Program-made: the position numbers and the translations under genes
Shown here: positions 57,155 to 64,000 of the stretch, one piece after another
Numbering within the stretch: the first letter of the stretch is position 1
How the letters are laid out: every line of letters begins with the position of its first letter
The notes under the pieces: model-generated
Database searches by the model: none
What the model was told of the DNA's origin: nothing
The model's input: the letters and a program-made list of their open reading frames with translations, nothing else
From: Hydrocarboniphaga sp.
GTDB taxonomy: Bacteria > Pseudomonadota > Gammaproteobacteria > Nevskiales > Nevskiaceae
Length of the DNA stretch: 64,000 nt
Reading direction: 5' to 3'
Assembly (NCBI RefSeq): GCF_028291725.1
Contig: NZ_JAQGNT010000063.1
Location: 62,001 to 126,000, forward strand

Positions 57155-57997
57155 CTACAACGTCCGCCCAAACCACCCCACCGTCACCTCAATCGCCCGC
57201 TGCGCCTGCGTCGCTCCTGCTTCAAACACTTTGAAGATGTGATCCGCCCCGCCAATGATCACGGCCTCGGTCGGCTTGCCTGGTGCCAGGCGCATGAATT
57301 CGGCTTCGTGCGGCGGCAGGTAGTCGAGCGAGCCGCGGATGCTGAGCAGGGCGCCGGGGTATTGGGTGATGGAGTGGTCCAGGTCGATGCCGCGGAAGCT
57401 TTCGTAGAAGGCGCGCTGGGTGGTGATCTTTTTCCAGCCCGGCACTTCTTCGGTGGCTTCGCCGTCGCGCAGGGCCTTGTCGACGGTTTCCGGCGACAGC
57501 TTTTGCCACATTGCGAACTGGTCGCCGCTGGGGCTGGACCATAGCGCCATGGTTTTGAACCAGCGCGGATGGCGCGCTCCGGTTTCGATCGCGGTGCTGG
57601 CGCCGAGGCTGAAGCCGTGGACGCCGATGCGCTCGGCGTTGACGCCCGGCTGTTTGACGACGAAGGCGTAGGCTGCGGCGGTATCCTCCAGCCGGGTCGT
57701 GAAGGTGGATTCGATGTAGGTGCGTTTGCGGTCGCCTTCGCCGCGGAAGTTGATGCGCAGGCTGGCGATGCCCTGTGCGGCCAGGGCCTGCGCGAGGTGT
57801 TTGCCGAGATCGCCGGCGCCGTCCATGTCGTCGGCGAAGCCGTGCAGCATCAGCACGCTGCGGCCGTCCCAGCCTTTGTCGGGTGTCAGCCAGGCGCCGC
57901 CGACAGCAGGGGCCACTTCGACGCGCTGCTCGGCGGCGTGCGCGGCGCCGGTCAGTGCGGTGATGCAAGCGAACAGCAGCAGCAGTCGTTTCTTCAT
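57155..57997 (-). CDS. Exported alpha/beta hydrolase
   Basis: ATG 57997 gives a signal peptide ([20 protein letters not shown]). The 280-residue product has a GFSLGAS nucleophile elbow, [14 protein letters not shown] as the oxyanion-region loop, a candidate Asp in RGSLDYLPP and a candidate His in GGADHIFK. It is of the dienelactone-hydrolase/YqiA type in general pattern; substrate unknown. A 96-bp copy of its 3' part is at 54648-54743. It is divergent from the Crp/Fnr gene. Confidence 0.9.
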   Translation of the reverse strand: MKKRLLLLFACITALTGAAHAAEQRVEVAPAVGGAWLTPDKGWDGRSVLMLHGFADDMDGAGDLGKHLAQALAAQGIASLRINFRGEGDRKRTYIESTFTTRLEDTAAAYAFVVKQPGVNAERIGVHGFSLGASTAIETGARHPRWFKTMALWSSPSGDQFAMWQKLSPETVDKALRDGEATEEVPGWKKITTQRAFYESFRGIDLDHSITQYPGALLSIRGSLDYLPPHEAEFMRLAPGKPTEAVIIGGADHIFKVFEAGATQAQRAIEVTVGWFGRTL

Positions 57998-58235
57998 TGG
58001 GATCGCCAGTCGGATGGCTCGGCAGCACGCAGGGAGCGCGCCAGGCGCTGCCGCGCCGGCATGCTGGCCGCCACCGTGTCGGATAACGGCGGCTGCCTTC
58101 TCCACCGACTCGCCATACAGGGGTTAGCGAACAGAACGCCGGGAGCGGAGTCGTCTATGCTGGGGCCAGCAGTGTTCAACGGCCACCAACCTAGTCCCCG
58201 GTTTTCTGGTGCCTTACTCGCTGCGGGAACAGTCC

Positions 58236-58964
58236 ATGCCCTCCGTGGCGCGCATCCCCGCAATCAATCGACTCCTCGACGCCCTTCCCAAAAAAACGAA
58301 TCAGCGCATTCAACGCGAATGCGAGATGGTGGAACTGAGTTTTGGCGATGTGCTGTGCGAAGTCGGGGCCCCGATTCGCGACGTCTATTTTCCGACACAG
58401 AGCTTTATTTCGCTGATGGCCACCGGCGGTGGCGACGCGCGGCTTGAAGTCGCGCTGATCGGCAACGAGGGCATGCTCGGCGTCCCGCTGGTGCTCGGCC
58501 TGGATCGCTCGCCGATCCGCGCGCTGGTTCATGGCGCCGGCGGCGCCTGGCGCATGCAGGCGGCGCGTTTCCGCAAGACGGTGGCCAGCGTGCCTTTACT
58601 GAAGCTGGAGCTGGACCGCTACGTTTACACGCGGCTCAATCAGGTGGTTCAGACGGCGGTGTGTACCGGCTTCCACGATATCGAGGCCCGGCTTGCGCGG
58701 TGGCTGCTGACGGCTCAGGACCGCGTGCAGGGCGACCGCCTGCACCTGACTCATGTTCTGCTGGCCGAGTTGCTGGGCGTGCGCCGCAGCGGCATCACCA
58801 CCGCGGCCGGAGCCTTGCAGCGCAAGCAGCTGATCCACTACAGCCGCGGCGGGATCACGATCCTGGATCGCCTCGGCCTCGAACAGGCGGCCTGCGACTG
58901 CTACCGGATCGCCAACCAGGCTGCTCCGGCTGCTGCTGCCGTCGTCGCTGCTGCTACCGCCTGA
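58236..58964 (+). CDS. Crp/Fnr family transcriptional regulator
   Basis: The product is 242 residues from ATG 58236 (GTG 58209 is possible). An N-terminal cyclic-nucleotide-like sensor domain has GDVLCEVGAPIRDVYFPTQSFISLM, and the C-terminal winged helix has LTHVLLAELLGVRRSGITTAAGALQRKQLI. It lacks the FNR cysteine cluster. This group is common in soil and water bacteria and may respond to redox or light signals; effector unknown. The C-terminus is an Ala-rich tail. Confidence 0.9.
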   Translation: MPSVARIPAINRLLDALPKKTNQRIQRECEMVELSFGDVLCEVGAPIRDVYFPTQSFISLMATGGGDARLEVALIGNEGMLGVPLVLGLDRSPIRALVHGAGGAWRMQAARFRKTVASVPLLKLELDRYVYTRLNQVVQTAVCTGFHDIEARLARWLLTAQDRVQGDRLHLTHVLLAELLGVRRSGITTAAGALQRKQLIHYSRGGITILDRLGLEQAACDCYRIANQAAPAAAAVVAAATA

Positions 58965-58994
58965 GCGTGCGCGGGGCTCATCGGCAGCGGCTTA

Positions 58995-59273
58995 TCAGTC
59001 GAGGCAACCCCATGCCGAACTAAGGCCGTCGAAATGCCAGCAACGGCCGCAGGACTGGCATACGAAGGTCTGGATCAGGCGATGTGGCCCCTGCAGCATG
59101 GCGTCGTCCAGCAGGTAGACGGCAGGCTCCAGCGTGGCCGGCAGCACCGGGGTTGCCAGGGCCCCGACGAGCGGGCCGCAATCGTGGCAGGAGCGGCGCG
59201 CGGCCCAGTCCCGTAGCGGCATCGTCGCTTCGACGGAGCCGTCCGCACTGCCCAAACCTGTTTGTGTGTTCAT
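58995..59273 (-). CDS. Small protein with two CxxC motifs
   Basis: ATG 59273 has GGTTAGGTG just upstream. The 92-residue product has SCHDCG near residue 28 and FVCQSCGRCWHFDG near residue 71, consistent with one zinc-ribbon or metal site. A hydrophobic middle (ATLEPAVYLLDDAML) separates them. It is convergent with the Crp/Fnr gene. No domain family is recognised. Confidence 0.6.
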   Translation of the reverse strand: MNTQTGLGSADGSVEATMPLRDWAARRSCHDCGPLVGALATPVLPATLEPAVYLLDDAMLQGPHRLIQTFVCQSCGRCWHFDGLSSAWGCLD

Positions 59274-59605
59274 CGCTGCACCTAACCTGTCCACGCAACG
59301 GTTTCATCGCGTCCTTGCGATGAGCGAATGCCAGAAGCATTCGCGGTTGCCTGCTGCGGCTGGGAGCTGCCACCGAGGTAGAGTGAATGACGGCGTGCGC
59401 CGAGTCCGTGCGATAGCGAACACAATGCGGCGAACAATGCGCCGGTTTACCGGCCGCTTGCCGAGGCGGCTCGGAATCCGGTCTGGTGACCTGCAATCGG
59501 TGAAGAGCATTTCCCGGCAACAGTAGGTCGGCAATCCCTTGCCGACGTGGACTCTCGGATGCGCAAGCGAGGCCTCACGTCGGCAAGGGATTGCCGACCT
59601 ACGTG
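59274..59605. other. Intergenic 332 bp with one hairpin pair
   Basis: The left 250 bp show no gene. The hairpin pair at 59523-59602 fills the rest. A promoter for the CxxC gene must lie in the left part, but no convincing -35/-10 boxes were picked out. Confidence 0.55.
59523..59602. repeat. GTAGGTCGGCAATCC hairpin pair (long spacer)
   Basis: The arms are standard, and the spacer ends AGGCCTCAC, the reverse orientation to the 60768 copy. It ends 4 bp before the stop codon of the PGPGW gene. Confidence 0.92.
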
Positions 59606-59914
59606 TCACCGGCGGCGTTTGTACCAGGCGATCAGGCGCAGCACGCTGGGGCGGGCACGCAGCTCGGCCGCATCCAGCAGCCGCGCGGCCATCATCGATT
59701 CACGCGCCAGCAGCACCAGGCCGAACGCGACCACCAGCATGCCCGGCCCCGGCGCCGGCATCAGCACCAGGCCGATCAGCGTGACGATGATCGCCAGCGT
59801 CGCGCGCACGCCGCGGGCGAGCGGTGTCTTGGAGCGGCGATGCTGCGCCTGGAAGCGCGTCCCCGGCGGGTGTGCCTTGAACTGTTCCCAGTGATGTTTG
59901 AGCGAGTCGAGCAT
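59606..59914 (-). CDS. PGPGW-type small membrane protein
   Basis: The 102-residue protein has one long hydrophobic hairpin with LIGLVLMPAPGPGMLVVAFGLVLLARES (about residues 46-73), matching the PGPGW transmembrane family except that the Trp is Met. The N-terminus is polar with HHWEQFKAHPPGTRFQ. It has no known function. It lies 19 bp downstream of the DsbC-like gene on the same strand. Confidence 0.75.
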   Translation of the reverse strand: MLDSLKHHWEQFKAHPPGTRFQAQHRRSKTPLARGVRATLAIIVTLIGLVLMPAPGPGMLVVAFGLVLLARESMMAARLLDAAELRARPSVLRLIAWYKRRR

Positions 59915-59933
59915 CGGGTCTACAACGTCAGCT

Positions 59934-60704
59934 TTAAGGCGCGGTCGGCGGCTGATCGCCGCGCGGCGCGGCGGCCGCGGCGCGGCTGCGGATTTCTTCG
60001 ACGATGCTTTCGGCCTTGGCGTAGCCGTAGAACAGGCCGCCGTCGGGCAGGATCATGGCCGGCGTGCCGTGGATGCCCAGATCGACCGCGGCCTGGTACT
60101 GGTCGCGCACCGGGTCCTTGCAGCTGGCGTCGCGCGTCGGCACCACGCCGGACAGCAGGCCGACGTTCAACGAGGCCTGGCGGTCCTTCTGGCACCAGAT
60201 CACGCGAGCCCGATCGTAGGCCTGCGACGGCGAGCCGTACTTGGAGAAGAACACGTAGCGGATGCCGATGCCGAGCTTATTGAGTTCAGGCACTTCGCGG
60301 TGCAGCAGCCGGCAGTAGTGGCAATCGACGTCGGTGAACACGGTGATCCATTGCGTCGGCGCCGCGGGCGCGAACACGATCGCGTCCGGCTGCAGCCGCT
60401 GGGCGATGCCCAGGCGCTCGCGGTCGCGGCGCGCCTCGGTGATGCGCTCGCCGGTGCTGAGGTCCGCCATCTCGCCGGAGATCACGTACAGCCCGTCGGC
60501 GGTGACGTAGCCGAAGGTCATGCCGGAACGAACTTCGAACAGCCCCGGCGCCGCCGAGCGCTGCACGTCTTCGCGGCGCACTTCGGGCAGGCGCGTCGCC
60601 AGGCGATCGCGCATCTGCTCGAGCTCCGGGTCGGGCGCAGCGTCGGCGGCGATCGAGGGCGTTGTGGATGCCAGCAGCAGCAGTACGGCGATCGCGATGC
60701 GCAT
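59934..60704 (-). CDS. DsbC-family thiol:disulfide interchange protein
   Basis: ATG 60704 gives a compact signal peptide (MRIAIAVLLLLASTTPSIA); ATGs at 60749 and 60761 are alternatives and none has a clear ribosome site. The 256-residue product has a DsbC/DsbG dimerisation segment (GLFEVRSGMTFGYVTADGLY) and a thioredoxin fold with active site CHYC in FTDVDCHYCRLLH; the cis-Pro loop is HGTPAMIL. It would rearrange disulfides in the periplasm. A paralogue with CGYC lies immediately upstream. Confidence 0.92.
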   Translation of the reverse strand: MRIAIAVLLLLASTTPSIAADAAPDPELEQMRDRLATRLPEVRREDVQRSAAPGLFEVRSGMTFGYVTADGLYVISGEMADLSTGERITEARRDRERLGIAQRLQPDAIVFAPAAPTQWITVFTDVDCHYCRLLHREVPELNKLGIGIRYVFFSKYGSPSQAYDRARVIWCQKDRQASLNVGLLSGVVPTRDASCKDPVRDQYQAAVDLGIHGTPAMILPDGGLFYGYAKAESIVEEIRSRAAAAAPRGDQPPTAP

Positions 60705-60767
60705 CAGGCGATGCAGTTGAGCCAGTGGGCGGGAATCGGTTACAGGCATGCGCTGGATCATGAACTC

Positions 60768-60847
60768 GTAGGTCGGCAATCCCTTGCCGACGTGAGGCCT
60801 CGCTTGCGCATCCGACAGTACACGTCGGCAAGGGATTGCCGACCTAC
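60768..60847. repeat. GTAGGTCGGCAATCC hairpin pair (long spacer)
   Basis: The pair lies between the two dsbC-like genes. The spacer begins GTGAGGCCTCGCTTGC. Depending on the chosen start, it is in the leader of the 59934 gene and so separates the two paralogues. Confidence 0.92.
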
Positions 60848-60870
60848 GGCGGATGAGGGAGAGGGCGCGA

Positions 60871-61695
60871 TCAGCCCGTCGGCGGCGGCGGCAGTGCGCC
60901 GGCAGTGTGCTGCAGCACCTGCAGCAGATCGGCCGGCGCGCGATAGCCGGGCACCAGCTCGCCGCTCGGCAGCACGATCGACGGCGTGCCGCGCAGGCCC
61001 AGTTGGGCCGCGGCCTGCAGGTGCTCCATCACCGGGTTGGCGCAGCTCTTGTCGGAATTCAGGTCGACGCCGGTCTTGGCCTTGGTCAGCGCGGCCTTGC
61101 GGTCGGCCGAGCACCAGACTTCTTCGGCCTGGTAGTACGAGGGCGTGTTCGGGCCGGTGCGCGGGAAGAACACGTAGCGCACCGCGATGCCGAGCGCGTT
61201 GTAGTCCTTGATCTGGCGATGCAGCATCCGGCAGTAGCCGCAGTCGACATCGGTGAACACGGTGACGGTGTACTTGGCCGGCGTGGTTTCGGGCGCGAAC
61301 TCGATGAAGCCGGCGCGATCGATCTTGTCGATCAGCGCGACGCGCGCTTCGCGGCGGCGGTCTTCGGTGATCTCCTGGCGGGTCTTCAGGTCGGTGAGGT
61401 CGCCGGCGATCAGATAGCGGCCGTCGGCGGTGACGTAGCCGAAGTTCATTCCGATCTGGATTTCGTAGACGCCGGGCATCGGGCTGGCGCGCACCGCCTC
61501 CGGCGCCAGGTCCGGCATGTTGGCCTGGATCGCGGCGCGTACCGCGGCCAGCTCGGCGGGGTTGTCGGTAGCCGGCAGCTGCGGCACGGCGGCGGTCTTG
61601 GGGCCGACGGCCTTGTCGCCGGCCTCCGGTGTCGGCGGCGCGCACGCGGCCAGGGACAGCAGCAACAGGGGCAGGCAGTAGCGGAGATTCTTCAC
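60871..61695 (-). CDS. DsbC-family thiol:disulfide interchange lipoprotein
   Basis: GTG 61695 is used because it leads directly to a signal peptide with lipobox LSLAAC (about residue 18); a longer frame from 61776 is not signal-like. The 274-residue protein has the DsbC N-domain (GVYEIQIGMNFGYVTADGRYL) and active site CGYC in FTDVDCGYCRMLH, with cis-Pro loop RGTPSIVLP. It should be a membrane-tethered periplasmic isomerase. It lies downstream of xerD on the same strand, a common gammaproteobacterial order. Confidence 0.9.
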   Translation of the reverse strand: MKNLRYCLPLLLLSLAACAPPTPEAGDKAVGPKTAAVPQLPATDNPAELAAVRAAIQANMPDLAPEAVRASPMPGVYEIQIGMNFGYVTADGRYLIAGDLTDLKTRQEITEDRRREARVALIDKIDRAGFIEFAPETTPAKYTVTVFTDVDCGYCRMLHRQIKDYNALGIAVRYVFFPRTGPNTPSYYQAEEVWCSADRKAALTKAKTGVDLNSDKSCANPVMEHLQAAAQLGLRGTPSIVLPSGELVPGYRAPADLLQVLQHTAGALPPPPTG

Positions 61696-61809
61696 GGTGC
61701 GGTCCAGGGGATATCCAGGGAGATCCAGCTTTTCGGGGAGAGGCGCCGGCGCTCGGGCCGGGCCGCATGATGCCACTTACGGCCGATTCAAGCTCGCATC
61801 AAGCTCGCA

Positions 61810-62781
61810 TCAGGCCCGCGGATGATGCCGCGCATGCAGCTCGCGCAGCCGCAGCCGGGTGACGTGGGTGTAGATCTGGGTAGTCGAAAGGTCGGCATGG
61901 CCGAGCAGGGTCTGCACCACGCGCAGATCGGCGCCGTGGTCGAGCAGGTGGGTCGCGAAGGCATGGCGCAGCGTATGTGGCGACAGGTGCTGGCGGATGC
62001 CGGCCTTGAGCGCGTAGCGCTGGATCAGCTGCCAGAAATTGTGCCGCGTCATCGGCCCGCCACGCTGGGTGACGAACAGCGAATCCGACTCCCGGCCGCG
62101 CGCCAGCTCCGGCCGGCCCTGGGCCAGGTAGCTCTGCAGCCATTGCTCGGCGAACTCGCCCATCGGCACCAGGCGCTCCTTGCCGCCCTTGCCGACCAGC
62201 TGCACCAGGTTGCGGTCGAGGCTCACCTGGTGGCGCTTCAGGTTCACCAGCTCGCTGACGCGCAGGCCGCTGGCGTACATCAGCTCGAGCATCGCGCGGT
62301 CGCGCAGGCCCAGCGGGCTGTCGGTGTCGGGCGCGTTCAGCAGGGCTTCGACCTGGGCCTGCTCCATGTGCTTGGGCAGGCCGCGCGGCAGCTTGGGCGA
62401 GGTCAGGCGCGCGCTCGGGTCGTCCTTGCGCTGGCCGTCGCGCACCAGGAAGCGGTAGAAGCGCCGCAGCGCCGACAGCAGCCGCGCCTGAGAGCGCGCC
62501 GAGAACTGCAGGCTGCGATCGCTGCCGCGCATCTGCTCGTGCAGCCGGCCGCGTGCCGCGAGGTAGTCGCGGATGTCGCCCTCGCCGGCCTGGCTGATCG
62601 CGACCTCGCGGCGCAGCAGCCAGCGCGCGAACAGCGACAGGTCGGAGCGGTACGCGGCCAGGGTCTGCTTGCTGCTGCCGCGCTCGATCCACAGCATGTC
62701 GAGCAGGCGCTCGATCGCGGCGGCATCGTCGGGCGCCGGCTCTGCGGCGAATGGGGATTCTGCGGATGGCACGGCGGGCAT
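61810..62781 (-). CDS. xerD: Tyrosine recombinase XerD
   Basis: The 323-residue protein has the SAM-like core-binding domain (about 20-115) and the catalytic domain with Arg174 (SGLRVSE), Lys198 (GKGGKE), His269/Arg272 (HTLRH), His295 (GHADLST) and Tyr304 (IYTHV). With XerC it resolves chromosome dimers at dif. The ATG lies at the inner edge of a hairpin repeat (62783-62855), so its leader is mostly repeat DNA. It is not an integron integrase: the extra IntI helix is lacking. Confidence 0.95.
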   Translation of the reverse strand: MPAVPSAESPFAAEPAPDDAAAIERLLDMLWIERGSSKQTLAAYRSDLSLFARWLLRREVAISQAGEGDIRDYLAARGRLHEQMRGSDRSLQFSARSQARLLSALRRFYRFLVRDGQRKDDPSARLTSPKLPRGLPKHMEQAQVEALLNAPDTDSPLGLRDRAMLELMYASGLRVSELVNLKRHQVSLDRNLVQLVGKGGKERLVPMGEFAEQWLQSYLAQGRPELARGRESDSLFVTQRGGPMTRHNFWQLIQRYALKAGIRQHLSPHTLRHAFATHLLDHGADLRVVQTLLGHADLSTTQIYTHVTRLRLRELHARHHPRA

Positions 62782-62782
62782 T

Positions 62783-62855
62783 GTAGGTCGGCAATCCTTT
62801 GCCGACGTGCTCAAGGGATCGGGGTGCACACGTCGGCAAAGGATTGCCGACCTAC
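62783..62855. repeat. GTAGGTCGGCAATCC hairpin pair (short spacer)
   Basis: The arms use the variant with CCTTTGCC and flank the 25-bp spacer GTGCTCAAGGGATCGGGG..., near-identical to 46552-46624. It covers most of the intergenic gap between xerD and the divergent acyltransferase gene. Confidence 0.92.
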
Positions 62856-62912
62856 GGGGCGGGGCGGTCCGCCGTCCCCTAAACCCGGGCGATGCCCGAT
62901 AATGCCGGGCTT

Positions 62913-63719
62913 ATGCCGCCCCGCCCCGCCTCCCCCTTCGGCCTGCTGTTCAGTGGGCTGTACACCGTCTATGCGACGGCCATGTTCTGCATCAACACCT
63001 TCGTGCTGATCTGCCCGCTGATCCTGGTGCTGCCAGGCGTCGGGCTGCGCCGTCGCATCGCCTCGTTCGGCGTGCGCCTGGGCATGCTGCTGATGGGCGT
63101 GCCGTTCCGGGTGCGCGGCAGCGACAACCTGCCGGCCGGGCCGTGCATCGTCGTCTCCAACCACGCCAGCTACCTCGACGGCCTGGTGATGACCGCGGCG
63201 CTGCCGGCGCGCTTCAATTTCGTGATCCAGCACGGCGCCGCCAAGTGGTTCTACGCCGGCACCGTGCTCAGGCGCCTGGGCTACCGCTTCGTCAATCGCA
63301 GCAGCGCGCGCGCCGGCGCCGTGCAGACGCGCGCGCTGCTGCGCGATCTGCGCGCCGGCGAGTCACTGGCGATTTTTGCCGAGGGCACGTTCAAGGCCGA
63401 GCCCGGCCTGCTGCCGTTCAAGAACGGCGCGTTCCTGCTCGCCGCGAAAACCAGCGTGCCGGTGGTGCCGGTCACGATCTGCGGCACGCGCCGCCTGCTC
63501 GGTGGCGGCACCACGCGCTTCCGCTGGAGCCGGGTCAGCGTCGACATCGGCCGGCCGCTGCCGGTGGGCGGCCATGCGCCGACGCTGCGTGACGCGGCGC
63601 GCGCCGCGATCCTCGCGCAATGCGGCGAGCCGGATGCGCAGGCGCCGGCCGCGGCGGACGAGGCGATGGGCGAGCCAATCGACGAGCCGATGGACAGAGC
63701 CGCCGTGGAGGCCGCATGA
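62913..63719 (+). CDS. 1-acylglycerol-3-phosphate acyltransferase-type (PlsC family) protein
   Basis: ATG 62913; the 268-residue protein has a hydrophobic N-terminus (about residues 10-45), the acyltransferase motif NHASYLD (HxxxxD), and FAEGTFKAEPGLLPFKNGAF as motif III. It would acylate lysophosphatidate or a similar lipid at the inner membrane. The C-terminal 40 residues are Ala/Glu/Pro-rich and probably disordered. The stop overlaps the zapE start (ATGA at 63716-63719). Confidence 0.9.
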   Translation: MPPRPASPFGLLFSGLYTVYATAMFCINTFVLICPLILVLPGVGLRRRIASFGVRLGMLLMGVPFRVRGSDNLPAGPCIVVSNHASYLDGLVMTAALPARFNFVIQHGAAKWFYAGTVLRRLGYRFVNRSSARAGAVQTRALLRDLRAGESLAIFAEGTFKAEPGLLPFKNGAFLLAAKTSVPVVPVTICGTRRLLGGGTTRFRWSRVSVDIGRPLPVGGHAPTLRDAARAAILAQCGEPDAQAPAAADEAMGEPIDEPMDRAAVEAA

Positions 63720-64000
63720 GCGACGATATGCGGGCGCTGTCGCCGCGCGAGCGTTATCAGCAGGATCTGGCGCGCAGCGGCTTCGTCTCCGACGCCTCGC
63801 AGGCGGCCGCGGTCGATGCGCTGGACAGAGTTCAACGCGACCTGCTGGCGCAGCCGCCGAAGAAGAAGCTGCTCAGCGACCGGCTGATCTGGCCGCCGGT
63901 CCAGGGGCTGTACATGTGGGGCGGCGTCGGCCGCGGCAAGACTTACCTGATGGATGCGTTCTACGAGTCCCTGCCGTTCCGCTACAAGCAGCGCACGCAC
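63716..64000 (+). CDS. zapE: ZapE/AFG1-type cell division ATPase (5' end)
   Basis: Only the first 95 residues are in the window. LSPRERYQQDLARSGFVSDASQ near the start and the P-loop GGVGRGKTYLMD (residues 68-79) fit ZapE, the AFG1-like ATPase that influences Z-ring stability. It overlaps the acyltransferase gene by 4 bp. Confidence 0.9.
   Translation, partial: MSDDMRALSPRERYQQDLARSGFVSDASQAAAVDALDRVQRDLLAQPPKKKLLSDRLIWPPVQGLYMWGGVGRGKTYLMDAFYESLPFRYKQRTH

Noticed and set aside
61810-62781. xerD considered as the integrase of the cassette array
   Set aside because: All residues fit XerD, the gene is beside dsbC-like genes as usual, and the extra helix of IntI is absent.

Overview
The window is about 64 kb of GC-rich, densely coded bacterial chromosome. 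Gene content points to a free-living gammaproteobacterium: a complete mlaFEDCBA lipid-transport set, large single-chain PurL, XerD beside DsbC-like proteins, ZapE, malate synthase G and fused isobutyryl-CoA mutase. My guess is Nevskiales/Solimonadaceae or a lipid- and hydrocarbon-degrading relative; that is inference from gene content, with no rRNA to confirm it.

Layout. 1-3229: end of mlaF, then mlaEDCBA (retrograde phospholipid transport). 3347-8769 (minus): purL followed 2 bp later by a thioredoxin-like lipoprotein. 8910-13111 (minus): MBL-fold hydrolase, DUF1820 protein, a TadG-like secreted protein and an outer-membrane barrel. 13273-16317: hexose-6-phosphate mutarotase, flavodoxin-like reductase, LysR regulator, and a small SET-domain methyltransferase. 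16410-30600: lipid and energy metabolism (thiolase, APH-type kinase, 2Fe-2S ferredoxin, two zinc alcohol dehydrogenases, two thioesterases, histidine phosphatase, SDR, glcB, LysR/DoxX pair, FAD ferredoxin reductase, LPG-synthase-type membrane protein). 30814-46008: PhoD-like phosphatase, AraC regulator divergent from icmF, a 1220-residue Ser/Thr kinase with WD40-like repeats, sorbosone-dehydrogenase-like lipoprotein, GH5 endoglycoceramidase-like lipoprotein, CPA1 antiporter. 46009-46990: a decayed stretch with a truncated winged-helix gene and a truncated VOC gene. 46993-50661: TolB/TPR membrane protein, TetR regulator, START-domain protein.

52070-57420 is the accessory part. Four plus-strand genes of lower GC sit between imperfect palindromes with the architecture of integron attC sites. 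No integrase gene is visible, so it looks like a cassette cluster without its integrase (CALIN). The first cassette encodes a miniature protein that reads as the core of elongation factor Ts; the others encode a small membrane protein, a glycine-zipper lipoprotein and a secreted helical protein. The cassettes end against a 96-bp duplicated piece of a hydrolase gene. A block holding an AbiEii-type nucleotidyltransferase, its small partner and two unknown genes lies between the duplicated piece and the intact hydrolase at 57155-57997.

58236-64000 returns to core-like genes: Crp/Fnr regulator, CxxC protein, PGPGW membrane protein, two tandem DsbC-family proteins, xerD, a PlsC-type acyltransferase and the start of zapE.

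Intergenic DNA is colonised by small repeats: a hairpin-pair family built on GTAGGTCGGCAATCC (eight paired and two solo copies), a GTAGGTTGGGGTGAGC family, a GTAGGAGCGGGTCATACC pair, and two MITE-like elements with terminal inverted repeats. Several hairpin copies supply the stop codon of the gene they follow. No tRNA, rRNA, CRISPR array, complete insertion sequence or riboswitch was recognised.
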